Positions 29,373-38,885 of a DNA stretch of 39,139 bases are shown piece by piece. Numbering within the stretch: the first letter of the stretch is position 1; every line of letters begins with the position of its first letter. The notes below the pieces were generated by a model. That model was not told where the DNA came from. It saw only the letters and a program-made list of their open reading frames with translations, and did not search any database. The translations under genes were made by a program, and so were the position numbers. This DNA comes from Porphyromonadaceae bacterium. Its GTDB lineage: Bacteria; Bacteroidota; Bacteroidia; Bacteroidales; Paludibacteraceae. The stretch spans positions 1-39,139 of the forward strand of contig JAAYIT010000182.1 in assembly GCA_012523295.1 (NCBI GenBank), given 5' to 3'.

Positions 29373-32264
29373 TCAAAAATAACTCTCTTTCACTTCTCGT
29401 TTGCAAATTGTCTTAAATTCACAATATTTACACAATTCTTCTTCCTTACATTGAACGAAAGGCACATCCGGATTAAAAATCTCTTCGATTGTACCGGTAA
29501 GTTTATCTACAAATTCATCTTTCCAATCAGAAAAACTTTCGACAAGTAGATGCTTGCCTTTTGACTCGTTAAAAATGAGTTTTGTTTCGAGAGCAGCATT
29601 GAATATATCTTTGACTTTAAGCACCTCCGGTACAATATTTTCCCTTCCGGTTTCCATTTCGTATAGCAAGCTATACAAGAATGTTTGCAACACGACTTTA
29701 GGTCTATCTTTATAATTTGTTTCAAACACTTTATCTAACGAACTGAAAATGAGCTTATCACCTCCTGTTTTATAATCCAAGACTCGGATTTTCCCCTCTT
29801 TCTCATCCACTCTGTCAATCGAACCTCCGATGTTTACCTCATTGACAAAGTTTTTCAGCGGAAACCTTACATTTATTTTAGCTTCCGATTGGATGTATCT
29901 AAATGGGGCGCGTGCCGCATCAATTTCCAGAATCCTGTTTATATACTTTTCTATCACATTGTAAATGAGCTGTTTCCTGCCATCCAACTCTATCTCAAAA
30001 CCCTCTTCGGGACTTTTCTTGAAAAATTCTGAGGCAAAAGCACTTATTATTGCTTCATTTATTTGTTTCGAATCTTTACGAACTTCATCCAGATCTGATT
30101 TGCTAACTGCTTTTCCAACGAACTGTTTGTAAATCAGCTCCATTGATTTATGAAATAATGTTCCGAACGGTCCGAAATCTACATTTTCCTGAACTTCTTC
30201 TTGCTCTTTTATGCCTTCTACTTTTGAAAAATAAAACCTCAAAGGGCAATCTATGTACATATTTATCGAACTTGCTGAAAGTGCTCGTTTTCTTTCACCG
30301 TCAATTGTAAACTCTCGAAGTTTGCTCAGAATTTCTTCATTTTTATCAACTTTTATTTCATTTTTCGCAAATGAATTTACCTCATATGTGACGTTTATCT
30401 CATTAAAACTCACCCCGTAATGGTAGTGAAGCTGCCGGAAATATCGACTTACTTCACCGGTCTGCATGCCTTCTACCCGATTGTCGTAAAGGAAATAAAT
30501 ATTTTTTGTGCGCTGTATCAAACGGTAAAAGTTATAGGCTGAAATCGCATCCCGATATTCAAAAGTAGGAATCTCGAAAGCACGACGCAAATCATTGGGG
30601 ATAAAGCTGTTGGAAGTAGATTTTTGTGGATAAACACCTTCATTGAATGAGCAAATAATCAGATTTTCGAAATCCAATCCGCGAGTTTCGAGTACTCCCA
30701 TCACTTGCAGTCCGTTGAGCGGCTCACCTTCAAACGGAATGGAAACTCCGCCTATCAGCTGACGAATAAGCCGGATCAGCGTATCAGGCGACATTTCAAA
30801 CTCACCGATAGTTTTCATCACCTCATTCATCCGATTGATGGCAATGTAGTACTGATACAGAAAATCGCATTCCATATGGTACTTTCCGGTTTCCTTGGAA
30901 TAATCCTGCCATGCCATATTGAGCATTTTCAGAACATCAAGCAAGTATTGGACAAATTCAGCAGGTGATTTTTTATGAGTAAAAATTGTTTTAAGAATGT
31001 GGTTTTCCCGGAAATGCGCGATATCAACGTAGATAGCATTGGATTTTATCATTTCTTGCTGAATTTTTCGCACATCAGCACGACACAACGTACTGATATA
31101 CTGGTGATTCAAGATACTTGAAACAAGCAGATGATAAAAATGTCCTTTAGAATTTACTCGCCGCTGCAGATCGAAGATACTTTCCAACAAACCTGAAACA
31201 GGCGATGCTTTCAATGGGTAGCCCATCGTAACATTCACATTTTCAATTCGCTCCGGGATTGAATGAAGAAGCGGTACGAGCAAGCTTTCTTCGGGTAAAA
31301 CGACCGCCGTTTTGATCCAGTCCTTATTCTCGGCATTCTCCGGATAAAGCTCGTTGAGCAAATTGTGCACTTCTTTTGTTTGTCCAACCGCTGATGGAAC
31401 AGAAATCAAATGGAAGTTAATCTCTTTTAACTGCTTAGTGGTGGGTTCAATTTTAAGTTTTGAAGGGAAATTGGAGCTATTTTCCTTGAAAAATGTTGAA
31501 GCTTGATTTACCGGATCACGAAGCATTTCGGACTCATAATCCCAATAGAAATCGGCTTGATCTCGCTTCATAAGTTCTGAAAATAGGATTTTTTCACTCT
31601 TATTCAGTGCATTAAATCCTATAAAAACAAAGTTTTTTCCTAAGAAATAGTCCGGCAGCTGATTATTTTCGAGCAATTCGGTTATTTCTCTAAATATCAT
31701 ACCTTCTGTCGCTGTGTTTTCACTCAGCAATTCAGTTCTAAATTGCTCGTAGAGAGGCAGCATCACTTTCCATATCGCAATAAACTCTTCTTTCGTTTTG
31801 CTTTCAACTGATGGTAAAAAATGATTCCAAAATTGCACAACTGCCTCTTGTTGTTCCTTTGTGAAATATTCTTTTGAGTAGTCAATTTCTTTCAAGGCAG
31901 TTACATTTCGGAACAAATTCGAAGCATCAATGTGAAATTTATCCACTTCATTGAAATCCGAGAGGAGCATTTCACCCCAAAACACAAAATCATCAAAACT
32001 TTCATCGGTTTTACTTATTTCTTTGTAAATCCGATACAGTCGGAAAAGCTCAGCGGTCCGATCGGCTATTTTTCGAGCAGAAGCATTGAAAAAACACTCG
32101 TTGATGGTGATTATTGCGGGTGAGAAAATCGGTTTTTCAATAAATTCCATTAGGTATTTTTGAAAAAAAAGTCCTGCTCTTCTATTTGGAAAAACAAAAA
32201 TAAACTTCCGAATATCAGCCTTATATTCGGTGTAAAATGCATAAGCGATTCGTTGTAAAAACAT
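29373..32264 (-). CDS. AddB-like PD-(D/E)XK nuclease / inactivated helicase protein
   Basis: FVFPNRRAGLFFQKYL; LSASSINMYIDCPLRFYFSKVEGI; GSIDRVDEKEGKIRVLDYKTG; CKEEELCKYCEFKTIC Cys cluster. Confidence 0.85.
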   Translation of the reverse strand: MFLQRIAYAFYTEYKADIRKFIFVFPNRRAGLFFQKYLMEFIEKPIFSPAIITINECFFNASARKIADRTAELFRLYRIYKEISKTDESFDDFVFWGEMLLSDFNEVDKFHIDASNLFRNVTALKEIDYSKEYFTKEQQEAVVQFWNHFLPSVESKTKEEFIAIWKVMLPLYEQFRTELLSENTATEGMIFREITELLENNQLPDYFLGKNFVFIGFNALNKSEKILFSELMKRDQADFYWDYESEMLRDPVNQASTFFKENSSNFPSKLKIEPTTKQLKEINFHLISVPSAVGQTKEVHNLLNELYPENAENKDWIKTAVVLPEESLLVPLLHSIPERIENVNVTMGYPLKASPVSGLLESIFDLQRRVNSKGHFYHLLVSSILNHQYISTLCRADVRKIQQEMIKSNAIYVDIAHFRENHILKTIFTHKKSPAEFVQYLLDVLKMLNMAWQDYSKETGKYHMECDFLYQYYIAINRMNEVMKTIGEFEMSPDTLIRLIRQLIGGVSIPFEGEPLNGLQVMGVLETRGLDFENLIICSFNEGVYPQKSTSNSFIPNDLRRAFEIPTFEYRDAISAYNFYRLIQRTKNIYFLYDNRVEGMQTGEVSRYFRQLHYHYGVSFNEINVTYEVNSFAKNEIKVDKNEEILSKLREFTIDGERKRALSASSINMYIDCPLRFYFSKVEGIKEQEEVQENVDFGPFGTLFHKSMELIYKQFVGKAVSKSDLDEVRKDSKQINEAIISAFASEFFKKSPEEGFEIELDGRKQLIYNVIEKYINRILEIDAARAPFRYIQSEAKINVRFPLKNFVNEVNIGGSIDRVDEKEGKIRVLDYKTGGDKLIFSSLDKVFETNYKDRPKVVLQTFLYSLLYEMETGRENIVPEVLKVKDIFNAALETKLIFNESKGKHLLVESFSDWKDEFVDKLTGTIEEIFNPDVPFVQCKEEELCKYCEFKTICKREVKESYF

Positions 32265-32664
32265 AGATAAATATACCTCTTAACCCCCTCAAAAGGGAAA
32301 TCCTGATATCAAAAATAAATTTTCTAAAAGTCGGTTTTAGCGATGCGTGGATATCCGCCCGGCTTCCTATGAAACAATTCACACTTTATTGCTTCATTTT
32401 GATTAATGTTTTCTCCGCATTAAGTCTTATTCGGTCCATGATTTGATTTTTACAAATGTGACAAACAGGAAAAATCGCAGATTATCAACTTCAATTATCC
32501 ACCTGTGATTAAACTAGGCAGCTTGGGAATGCTGTTTTTTTATTTTTGCTAATTTACTTCATTTTATTGGAATAAAAGATAATTCAAGGAAAATTTCTTA
32601 AATTTGCCGAGAATTAAAACAATCTCAGTTTACAGCAGACTTTCAATAAACTTATCTACCAATA

Positions 32665-33363
32665 ATGTTTGGAACAATCGTCAATACAGTTGCAGTAATA
32701 GCCGGAGGATCGTTAGGGATATTGCTGAAAAAGGGTATGCCTGAACGGGTTCGAGTTATCTATTTTCAAGCTGTCGGGCTATTTACACTTGCTATCGGCA
32801 TCAGTATGGTCTGGAATATGAAGCATATTCTCACAGTCGTTACAAGTATTGTTATTGGAGCTTTGATAGGCGAATGGATGAATCTGGAAAAGGGAGCCGA
32901 ACAACTAAGCGACTGGACTAAAAAGAAACTGCGCATAGGCAGCGAACGCTTTTCCGAAGGGCTGACCACCTCGTTTTTACTTTTTTGTATCGGAGCAATG
33001 ACTTTGGTAGGAGCGATTGAAGAAGGCACAACAGGCGAATCCCGACTACTCCTGACAAAATCAGTAATGGATGGATTTTCTTCCATTTTGTTAGCCTCAG
33101 CTTTTGGTGTTGGTGTGGTGTTTTCTGCAATTCCTCTTTTTTTATTTCAAGGAGGAATCACTTTAATAGCGAAAATTTTTGGAGAGTTTCTCTCAACAGA
33201 AACCATACAGGCGCTTACTGCGGTAGGAGGAGTCTTGTTGTTGGGATTAGGAATAAATATCTTGGAAATAAAAAGGCTTCGCATACTGAACATGATACCC
33301 GCGTTGGTCGTTGTAGTTTTATTGATGTGGATTACTGCGAAGTTTGGAATTCGTTTGATGTAA
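32665..33363 (+). CDS. DUF554 family membrane protein
   Basis: MFGTIVNTVAVIAGGSLGILLKKGMPERV...GIGAMTLVGAIEEG-like core; YdfK-type. Confidence 0.88.
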   Translation: MFGTIVNTVAVIAGGSLGILLKKGMPERVRVIYFQAVGLFTLAIGISMVWNMKHILTVVTSIVIGALIGEWMNLEKGAEQLSDWTKKKLRIGSERFSEGLTTSFLLFCIGAMTLVGAIEEGTTGESRLLLTKSVMDGFSSILLASAFGVGVVFSAIPLFLFQGGITLIAKIFGEFLSTETIQALTAVGGVLLLGLGINILEIKRLRILNMIPALVVVVLLMWITAKFGIRLM

Positions 33364-33385
33364 TTCTTTTATTTAACAATAGAAT

Positions 33386-33826
33386 ATGAATTGGTTGTTA
33401 CTCATACTTTGGTTTATAATCGGACTCATCTTGGCTAATGGATTGAGAGTGTGGCATATAATTGAAAGCAGCAAAAAAAAGCTGAAACGATCTCAAAATT
33501 CCGATATCGGAGAGAAAGGCTTTATAAAAGTTGCAAATTACAGGTATCTTCCATTTATGCCCATTTCTTATTTGGCAGTGTGGATTGCATGCAGTTTTTT
33601 TTACCTGAATCAGATTAATTCTGAACAAATCTATGTTGATGCACTGATAACCGGAGTTGTTTGGTGGATTCTCGTTTCAATTTCTGAAATGCTCTTTTGG
33701 GTTATCGCCAATCACAAATTTCAACTTACATGGAAAGAAATGTACAAAGATTCACAACCGTGGTCAGCAATTTCATATTACGCGGTATTGATTAGTCCGC
33801 TATTTATAGCATTGATAATAAAGTAA
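33386..33826 (+). CDS. Hypothetical membrane protein
   Basis: 146 aa, four hydrophobic segments; 22 nt after the DUF554 gene. Confidence 0.7.
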   Translation: MNWLLLILWFIIGLILANGLRVWHIIESSKKKLKRSQNSDIGEKGFIKVANYRYLPFMPISYLAVWIACSFFYLNQINSEQIYVDALITGVVWWILVSISEMLFWVIANHKFQLTWKEMYKDSQPWSAISYYAVLISPLFIALIIK

Positions 33827-33876
33827 ATAATCAAAACAACCCCGACAATTAAAAGGGATAACAGTAACAAAATGAA

Positions 33877-33910
33877 ACAGCTGCGGAAAACTTGCAGCTG
33901 CTTTTTCTTT
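33877..33910 (+). terminator. Rho-independent terminator
   Basis: CAGCTGC GGAAAACTT GCAGCTG CTTTTTCTTTT. Confidence 0.85.
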
Positions 33911-34043
33911 TAAATAAAACAGTTCTCTTTCGGATAAATCCCGGACTGCTAAAAAACTCTTATCCTATTGAAGTAAAGCAAGATAGAGATTATTTCGATC
34001 TGTATAAGTGCAAGAACTTTGCACCGGGCTATCGAAAAGCATT

Positions 34044-34173
34044 GCAACTACTTACTCTGTAAAAAATCAGCTTCTGTTGTGTTGCTGCCCTTTCAATACG
34101 AAGACCATAACTCACAATAGTTAACCCCATTTACAGACATTCATATAGAATAGCAAATGGGGTGAATAGCTGC
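34044..34173. mobile_element. 130-bp terminal-inverted-repeat element, copy 2
   Basis: GCAACTACTTACTCTG ... GGGGTGAATAGCTGC; homologous to 25391-25523. Confidence 0.6.
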
Positions 34174-34212
34174 AAAAATCCAAATTTAAAAACAAAAATA
34201 ATACGTTTCTTA

Positions 34213-35649
34213 ATGAAAAAAACCAATACAATTTTTACACTTTTACTCCTGTTGTCAACATTTCTATCATTAAACGCGCAATTAACTTCAAAGGAAAAGC
34301 TGGAACAGCACGTTTACACCCTTGCCGCCGACTCAATGTTTGGACGAAAAGCCGGGACGGAATATGCCGTAAAATCATCTGAATACATTGTAAATCAATG
34401 GAATGGAATTGGAATTAAACCGTATTTTGAGAGTGGCTTTCTGCAAAGTTTTGAAAACAACAAATATCACAATATTGTAGGGATAATCCCGGGAAATGAT
34501 TCTGTTTTGAAAAAAGAATATCTCATAATAGGGGCGCATTATGACCATATCGGAGAGAGAAACGGACAAATCTACAACGGTGCCGATGACAATGCTTCGG
34601 GTGTTGCGACACTGATAGAGCTTGGGCGAGCGTTGAAAAATGAGCAACTACAGTTGAAGCGAAGCGTGATTTTAATCGCATTTGATGCCGAAGAATTAGG
34701 ATTGTTAGGCTCAACACATTTTATTCAAAACATTGACTTCCCGATTGAAAATATCAAACTTATGATGAGCGTGGATATGGTTGGTTGGTATAAGGCAAGT
34801 GGCAAACTTATCTATGCCGGAAGCGGAACAATCAAAAACGGTAAAAACATCATTGAGAATCCGAGCTATATTCCAAACGGATTAAATGTAGTAACAAAAA
34901 GTTTTGAGAAAAGCATTTTTACAGCTACAGACACGCAACCATTCGCAGAAAAAGGGATTCCAACTCTTGCTGTAACTACCGGTACAGAATCACCTTACCA
35001 CAAACCGGAAGACGATGCGCACTTAATTGATTATGATGGATTAGTATTGATAAATGAACATTTGAAAAACATTTTAAAGGTATTTTCAGCCGATACAGAC
35101 GTTGTCGCTTCCGGAAAAATTGCTAAAAAGCATCGTCCGATGCAACTTTTCTCTTTCGCTGTCACAGGACAAATCGGATCAAATTATCATTACTACACAG
35201 AAGGCGCACTGAATGGAAAATCAATGACTTCTTCCGGAGTCGGGCTTACTACACAAATGAATTTTCGAAGTTTTGCAATTCGACCAGAAGTTTTTTACGA
35301 GCGAATCAACGCGAAGTTTCCCGGAGGAAATATCTATACAGACAACGTAACCATTCCATTAAGCATCGTACTTCAAAGTAGAAATCGTAGTTCCGGTGCA
35401 GATTTATTTTTTGGAGGATATTATTCTTACAGGTTTTCGGGAAAGCAGGGTGAAAATAATCTTGATTTTGAAAACACATTCAAAAGAAATGAATTTGGGT
35501 TGACTTACGGGTTTGGAGTGTTTTTGAGCCCTTTTAAAATCGGTTTTACAAATCGAACTGCTTTAACGAGTTTTACAAAATTCCCGAACTCGGACAACGC
35601 TTACATTAAAAACAGAGCGAAGTATTTATCAATTGCTTATATTTTTTAG
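34213..35649 (+). CDS. M28 family zinc aminopeptidase with C-terminal beta-barrel-like extension
   Basis: Signal peptide MKKTNTIFTLLLLLSTFLSLNAQ (start at 34213); GAHYDHIG, NGADDNASGVA, FDAEELGLLGS, YHKPEDDAHLID; barrel-like C-terminus ending YLSIAYIF. Confidence 0.88.
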   Translation: MKKTNTIFTLLLLLSTFLSLNAQLTSKEKLEQHVYTLAADSMFGRKAGTEYAVKSSEYIVNQWNGIGIKPYFESGFLQSFENNKYHNIVGIIPGNDSVLKKEYLIIGAHYDHIGERNGQIYNGADDNASGVATLIELGRALKNEQLQLKRSVILIAFDAEELGLLGSTHFIQNIDFPIENIKLMMSVDMVGWYKASGKLIYAGSGTIKNGKNIIENPSYIPNGLNVVTKSFEKSIFTATDTQPFAEKGIPTLAVTTGTESPYHKPEDDAHLIDYDGLVLINEHLKNILKVFSADTDVVASGKIAKKHRPMQLFSFAVTGQIGSNYHYYTEGALNGKSMTSSGVGLTTQMNFRSFAIRPEVFYERINAKFPGGNIYTDNVTIPLSIVLQSRNRSSGADLFFGGYYSYRFSGKQGENNLDFENTFKRNEFGLTYGFGVFLSPFKIGFTNRTALTSFTKFPNSDNAYIKNRAKYLSIAYIF

Positions 35650-35865
35650 CTATAATAAAGCGGCTATATTTTGGCTAAAATAATCTTTGAAGAGAGCTTG
35701 CAGGCGCTGTTTTAGACCCTTCTCTGACAAACTGAAGTTCTTTAAAAGAAAATACTGATTGCATATCAATTTTACTGATACTCATTAGTTTTTTCTATAC
35801 TTCATATAATTTCCCAATAGAGTAAATTTGAAACAATAGGACTGATTGTTTGTTTTAGAACAAAG

Positions 35866-35873
35866 TAATTTTG
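35866..35873 (+). promoter_or_regulatory. Putative -7 box (TAATTTTG) for the pirin leader
   Basis: Matches TAnnTTTG; the -33 element is weak. Confidence 0.4.
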
Positions 35874-35896
35874 ATAAAACAACAATAAATAATCAG

Positions 35897-35971
35897 ATGA
35901 AACAGCCATTTAAGACAAGTCTTAAACCCAAGGAAATGATTAATGGCGTGTTCCATACGTCCTTAATGTAA
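35897..35971 (+). CDS. Micro-ORF / leader element, copy 2: MKQPFKTSLKPKEMINGVFHTSLM
   Basis: Same 25-codon frame as copy 1; last 37 nt identical from ATGATTAATGGCGTG to the stop; 19 nt upstream of the pirin ATG. Confidence 0.6.
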   Translation: MKQPFKTSLKPKEMINGVFHTSLM

Positions 35972-35990
35972 AAAAATAAATTATAACCGT

Positions 35991-36869
35991 ATGAAAACAA
36001 AAAAAGTAGAGCTTGTAGCAGCACCTCGCGAACCGCACTGGGTGGGCGATGGATTCAGAGTACATAATTTTATTCCGAGCGGTTATCACTTAGAAATGCA
36101 GCGGATGAATCCATTTATTTTATTGGATTACAATTCAAAATACACATTCCCGCCTTCCGAAAAACCAAAGGGTGTCGGCACACATCCGCACCGGGGCTTC
36201 GAGACTGTAACTATAGCATACAAAGGGAAAGTAGAGCATCACGACAGCAGTGGAGGCGGCGGAATAATCGGAGAAGGTGATGTACAATGGATGACTGCTG
36301 CAAGCGGAATTTTACACAAAGAATTTCACGAAAGTGAATGGAGCAAAAAAGGCGGTGAATTCCAAATGGTGCAACTCTGGGTAAATCTCCCCGCGAAAGA
36401 CAAAATGTCGCCTCCAAAATACCAGGCCATCACAAAAGATGAGATGGGAATTGTAGTTTTAGAAGAAAATGCAGGAACAGTAGAAGTTATAGCAGGTGAA
36501 TACAACGGAACAAGAGGGAAAGCATCAACATTTACGCCAATACATTTGATGAACGCAAAACTAAATAAGGGCGGAAAAGCCTCCTTTAGTTTTCATGCAA
36601 ATTACAACACGGCACTGCTTGTTTTGGAAGGAAGTATAACCGTAAATGAGGCGGAAGCAGCTCCTACAAATCACTTCGTCTTATTTGAGAATGAAGGAGA
36701 ATCATTCACAGTAGAAGCAGACGAAGACGCTTTGGTGTTAATAATGAGCGGAGAGCCACTCAACGAACCTATTGCCGCGCACGGACCATTTGTAATGAAC
36801 ACAAAGGCTGAAATTTTACAAGCCTTTGAAGATTACAACAAAGGAAAATTCGGCTACTTAGCTGATTAA
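35991..36869 (+). CDS. Pirin family protein (bicupin)
   Basis: NPFILLDYNSKYTFPPSEKPKGVGTHPHRGFETVTIAYKGKVEHHDSSGGGGIIGEGDVQWMTAASGILHKE. Confidence 0.96.
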   Translation: MKTKKVELVAAPREPHWVGDGFRVHNFIPSGYHLEMQRMNPFILLDYNSKYTFPPSEKPKGVGTHPHRGFETVTIAYKGKVEHHDSSGGGGIIGEGDVQWMTAASGILHKEFHESEWSKKGGEFQMVQLWVNLPAKDKMSPPKYQAITKDEMGIVVLEENAGTVEVIAGEYNGTRGKASTFTPIHLMNAKLNKGGKASFSFHANYNTALLVLEGSITVNEAEAAPTNHFVLFENEGESFTVEADEDALVLIMSGEPLNEPIAAHGPFVMNTKAEILQAFEDYNKGKFGYLAD

Positions 36870-36960
36870 AAAATAATTTATATTCCACAGAGTCGACTTT
36901 ACATGTTTTGACTCGGAATTTGAATCACGGGTAAGTTGAGAAGGGTTTAACATATACTTG

Positions 36961-36999
36961 AAGGCTGAATTTAGTTATGCTGAATTCAGCCTTCCTTTT
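36961..36999 (+). terminator. Rho-independent terminator after the pirin gene
   Basis: AAGGCTGAATT...AATTCAGCCTTCCTTTT. Confidence 0.78.
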
Positions 37000-37206
37000 A
37001 ATGACAAAAACCAATTAAAGTAAAGAATCCATACAACCGAGAAAACTCTTCACTTAAACACACTGTGACGAGGCATAAATTTGAGTAAAAATTCAATATT
37101 TTTTCAGCTTATTCAGTTATCTTGACTAATTTCTTAATCGTCACGAAACATTTTCACATTATAATATGTTTATAATATTTGCATTATCTTCTATTAAAAT
37201 AAACTT

Positions 37207-38739
37207 ATGAACAAAAGAAAAGTATTTGAGCAAAGATTAAAAGATTTAAAAGAAAAAGAAGAATTAGCTGTTCAGAAGCAACACTTAAAGCTTAAACTCA
37301 CTGCACGTGAGCGACTAAACATTCTTTTTGATGAAGGAAGTTTTTTTGAATTAAATACATTTATCGAACCGGCAAAAGCGATTAAAAAAACACAAAATTC
37401 TTTTGGTGATGGAGTTGTTGTTGGTCGTGGTTTGATTCAAGGGAGAAGCGTATTTGCTTATGCTCAAGACTTTACGGTAATGGGCGGTTCGCTTGGGTAT
37501 GCTCACGGAATGAAAATAGCCAAAGTTCAGGAAATGGCTCTCAAATTCGGTGCGCCCTGTGTGGGATTAATCGACAGCGGCGGAGCACGTATCCAAGAAG
37601 GTATCAACAGCCTTTCGGCGTATGCGCGTATTTTCAAAAACAATGTTAGATCATCGGGGATAATTCCGCAAATCAGTGTCATTTTAGGTCCTGCTGCCGG
37701 GGGAGCAGTCTATTCTCCCGCTATTACCGATTTTATAATAATGACCAACGACACTTCTTATATGTTTGTCACCGGTCCGGATGTGGTAAAAGAAGTTCTG
37801 AATCAAGATATTACTATGGATGATCTTGGTGGCGGAAATGTACATGCCGAAAAAAGTGGCGTTGCTCACTTCGTATTTGAAGATGAAGAGCATGCGATAT
37901 TGCAAGTAAGAAAACTTCTCTCTTACATCCCGCTCAATAATTTTGATCCGCTTCCAATTTCTTATGATGTTGAATTCAACCAAGAACGCCAGGATTATTT
38001 AAATAATATTGTACCTGATGACCCAAACCGTCCATACGATATGAAAGAAATTATCAATATCTTGATTGACAGCAACACTTTCTTAGAGGTGCATGAAAAA
38101 TATGCCCAGAATATTATTGTCGGCTTTGGGCGTCTTGATGGTAAGACAATCGGGATTGTGGCCAACCAGCCAAAAGTTATGGCAGGAACGCTCGACAACA
38201 ATGCAAGTATCAAAGGGGCGCGATTTGTTCGATTTTGTGATAGTTTTAACATACCTTTGCTTGTGTTAGAAGATGTCCCCGGCTTTATGCCCGGAGAAGA
38301 GCAGGAGCATACCGGGATTATCCGAAACGGCGCAAAACTTCTCTATGCGTTTTGTGAATCGACCGTACCCAGAATTACAATTATCACCAGAAAGGCTTAT
38401 GGAGGCGCTTTTGTGGTCATGAACAGCCTCGGAATCGGCGGTGATTTTAATTTCGCTTGGCCAACCGCGGAAATTGCAGTAATGGGTCCTGCAGGAGCCA
38501 TAAAAATCGTAAACAGAGCTGAACTGGCGGCTGCTGAAGACAAAGCGGCTTTAGAAAAAGAATTAATCGAAAAATACAAAGATGAAATTGCCAACCCGTT
38601 CAAAGCTGAAGAGCTTGGAATGATTGATGACGTAATCAAACCTTCTGAAACACGACAAGTTTTGATCACGGCATTTGATATTTTATCAAACAAACAATAT
38701 TCTCAACCCGAAAGGAAACATGGAAATATTCCATTATAA
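37207..38739 (+). CDS. Acyl-CoA carboxylase carboxyltransferase subunit (propionyl-CoA carboxylase beta / MmdA-like)
   Basis: KLKLTARERLNILFDEGSFFELN, GLIDSGGARIQEGI, GPAAGGAVYSPAITDFIIM, VPGFMPGEEQEHTGIIRNGAKLLYAFCESTVPRITIITRKAYGGAF. Confidence 0.95.
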   Translation: MNKRKVFEQRLKDLKEKEELAVQKQHLKLKLTARERLNILFDEGSFFELNTFIEPAKAIKKTQNSFGDGVVVGRGLIQGRSVFAYAQDFTVMGGSLGYAHGMKIAKVQEMALKFGAPCVGLIDSGGARIQEGINSLSAYARIFKNNVRSSGIIPQISVILGPAAGGAVYSPAITDFIIMTNDTSYMFVTGPDVVKEVLNQDITMDDLGGGNVHAEKSGVAHFVFEDEEHAILQVRKLLSYIPLNNFDPLPISYDVEFNQERQDYLNNIVPDDPNRPYDMKEIINILIDSNTFLEVHEKYAQNIIVGFGRLDGKTIGIVANQPKVMAGTLDNNASIKGARFVRFCDSFNIPLLVLEDVPGFMPGEEQEHTGIIRNGAKLLYAFCESTVPRITIITRKAYGGAFVVMNSLGIGGDFNFAWPTAEIAVMGPAGAIKIVNRAELAAAEDKAALEKELIEKYKDEIANPFKAEELGMIDDVIKPSETRQVLITAFDILSNKQYSQPERKHGNIPL

Positions 38740-38756
38740 ATAATTTCTTCAACACG

Positions 38757-38795
38757 CTTGACTTCGCGCATAGAGCGTATTCAAGAGTAATTTTT
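38757..38795 (+). terminator. Probable terminator after the carboxyltransferase gene
   Basis: CTTGA...TCAAG stem with inner CGC/GCG, followed by AGTAATTTTTT. Confidence 0.45.
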
Positions 38796-38885
38796 TACAG
38801 GTAAAAGATTTATAAAAAAACGATGTTTTTTTTCGACAGAGCCCAAACCGCTCTCTTTCAGGGAGTTGTGTAGTACATTTATAAT

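Noticed and set aside
33871-33900. Fourth micro-ORF copy (ATGAAACAGCTGCGG...)
   Set aside because: Only ATGAAACAG matches; the rest is a terminator stem (CAGCTGC/GCAGCTG). No HTS[L/I]M end.
34162-34212. N-terminal extension of the M28 ORF
   Set aside because: Lies over the right end of the TIR element and would mask the signal peptide that begins at 34213.
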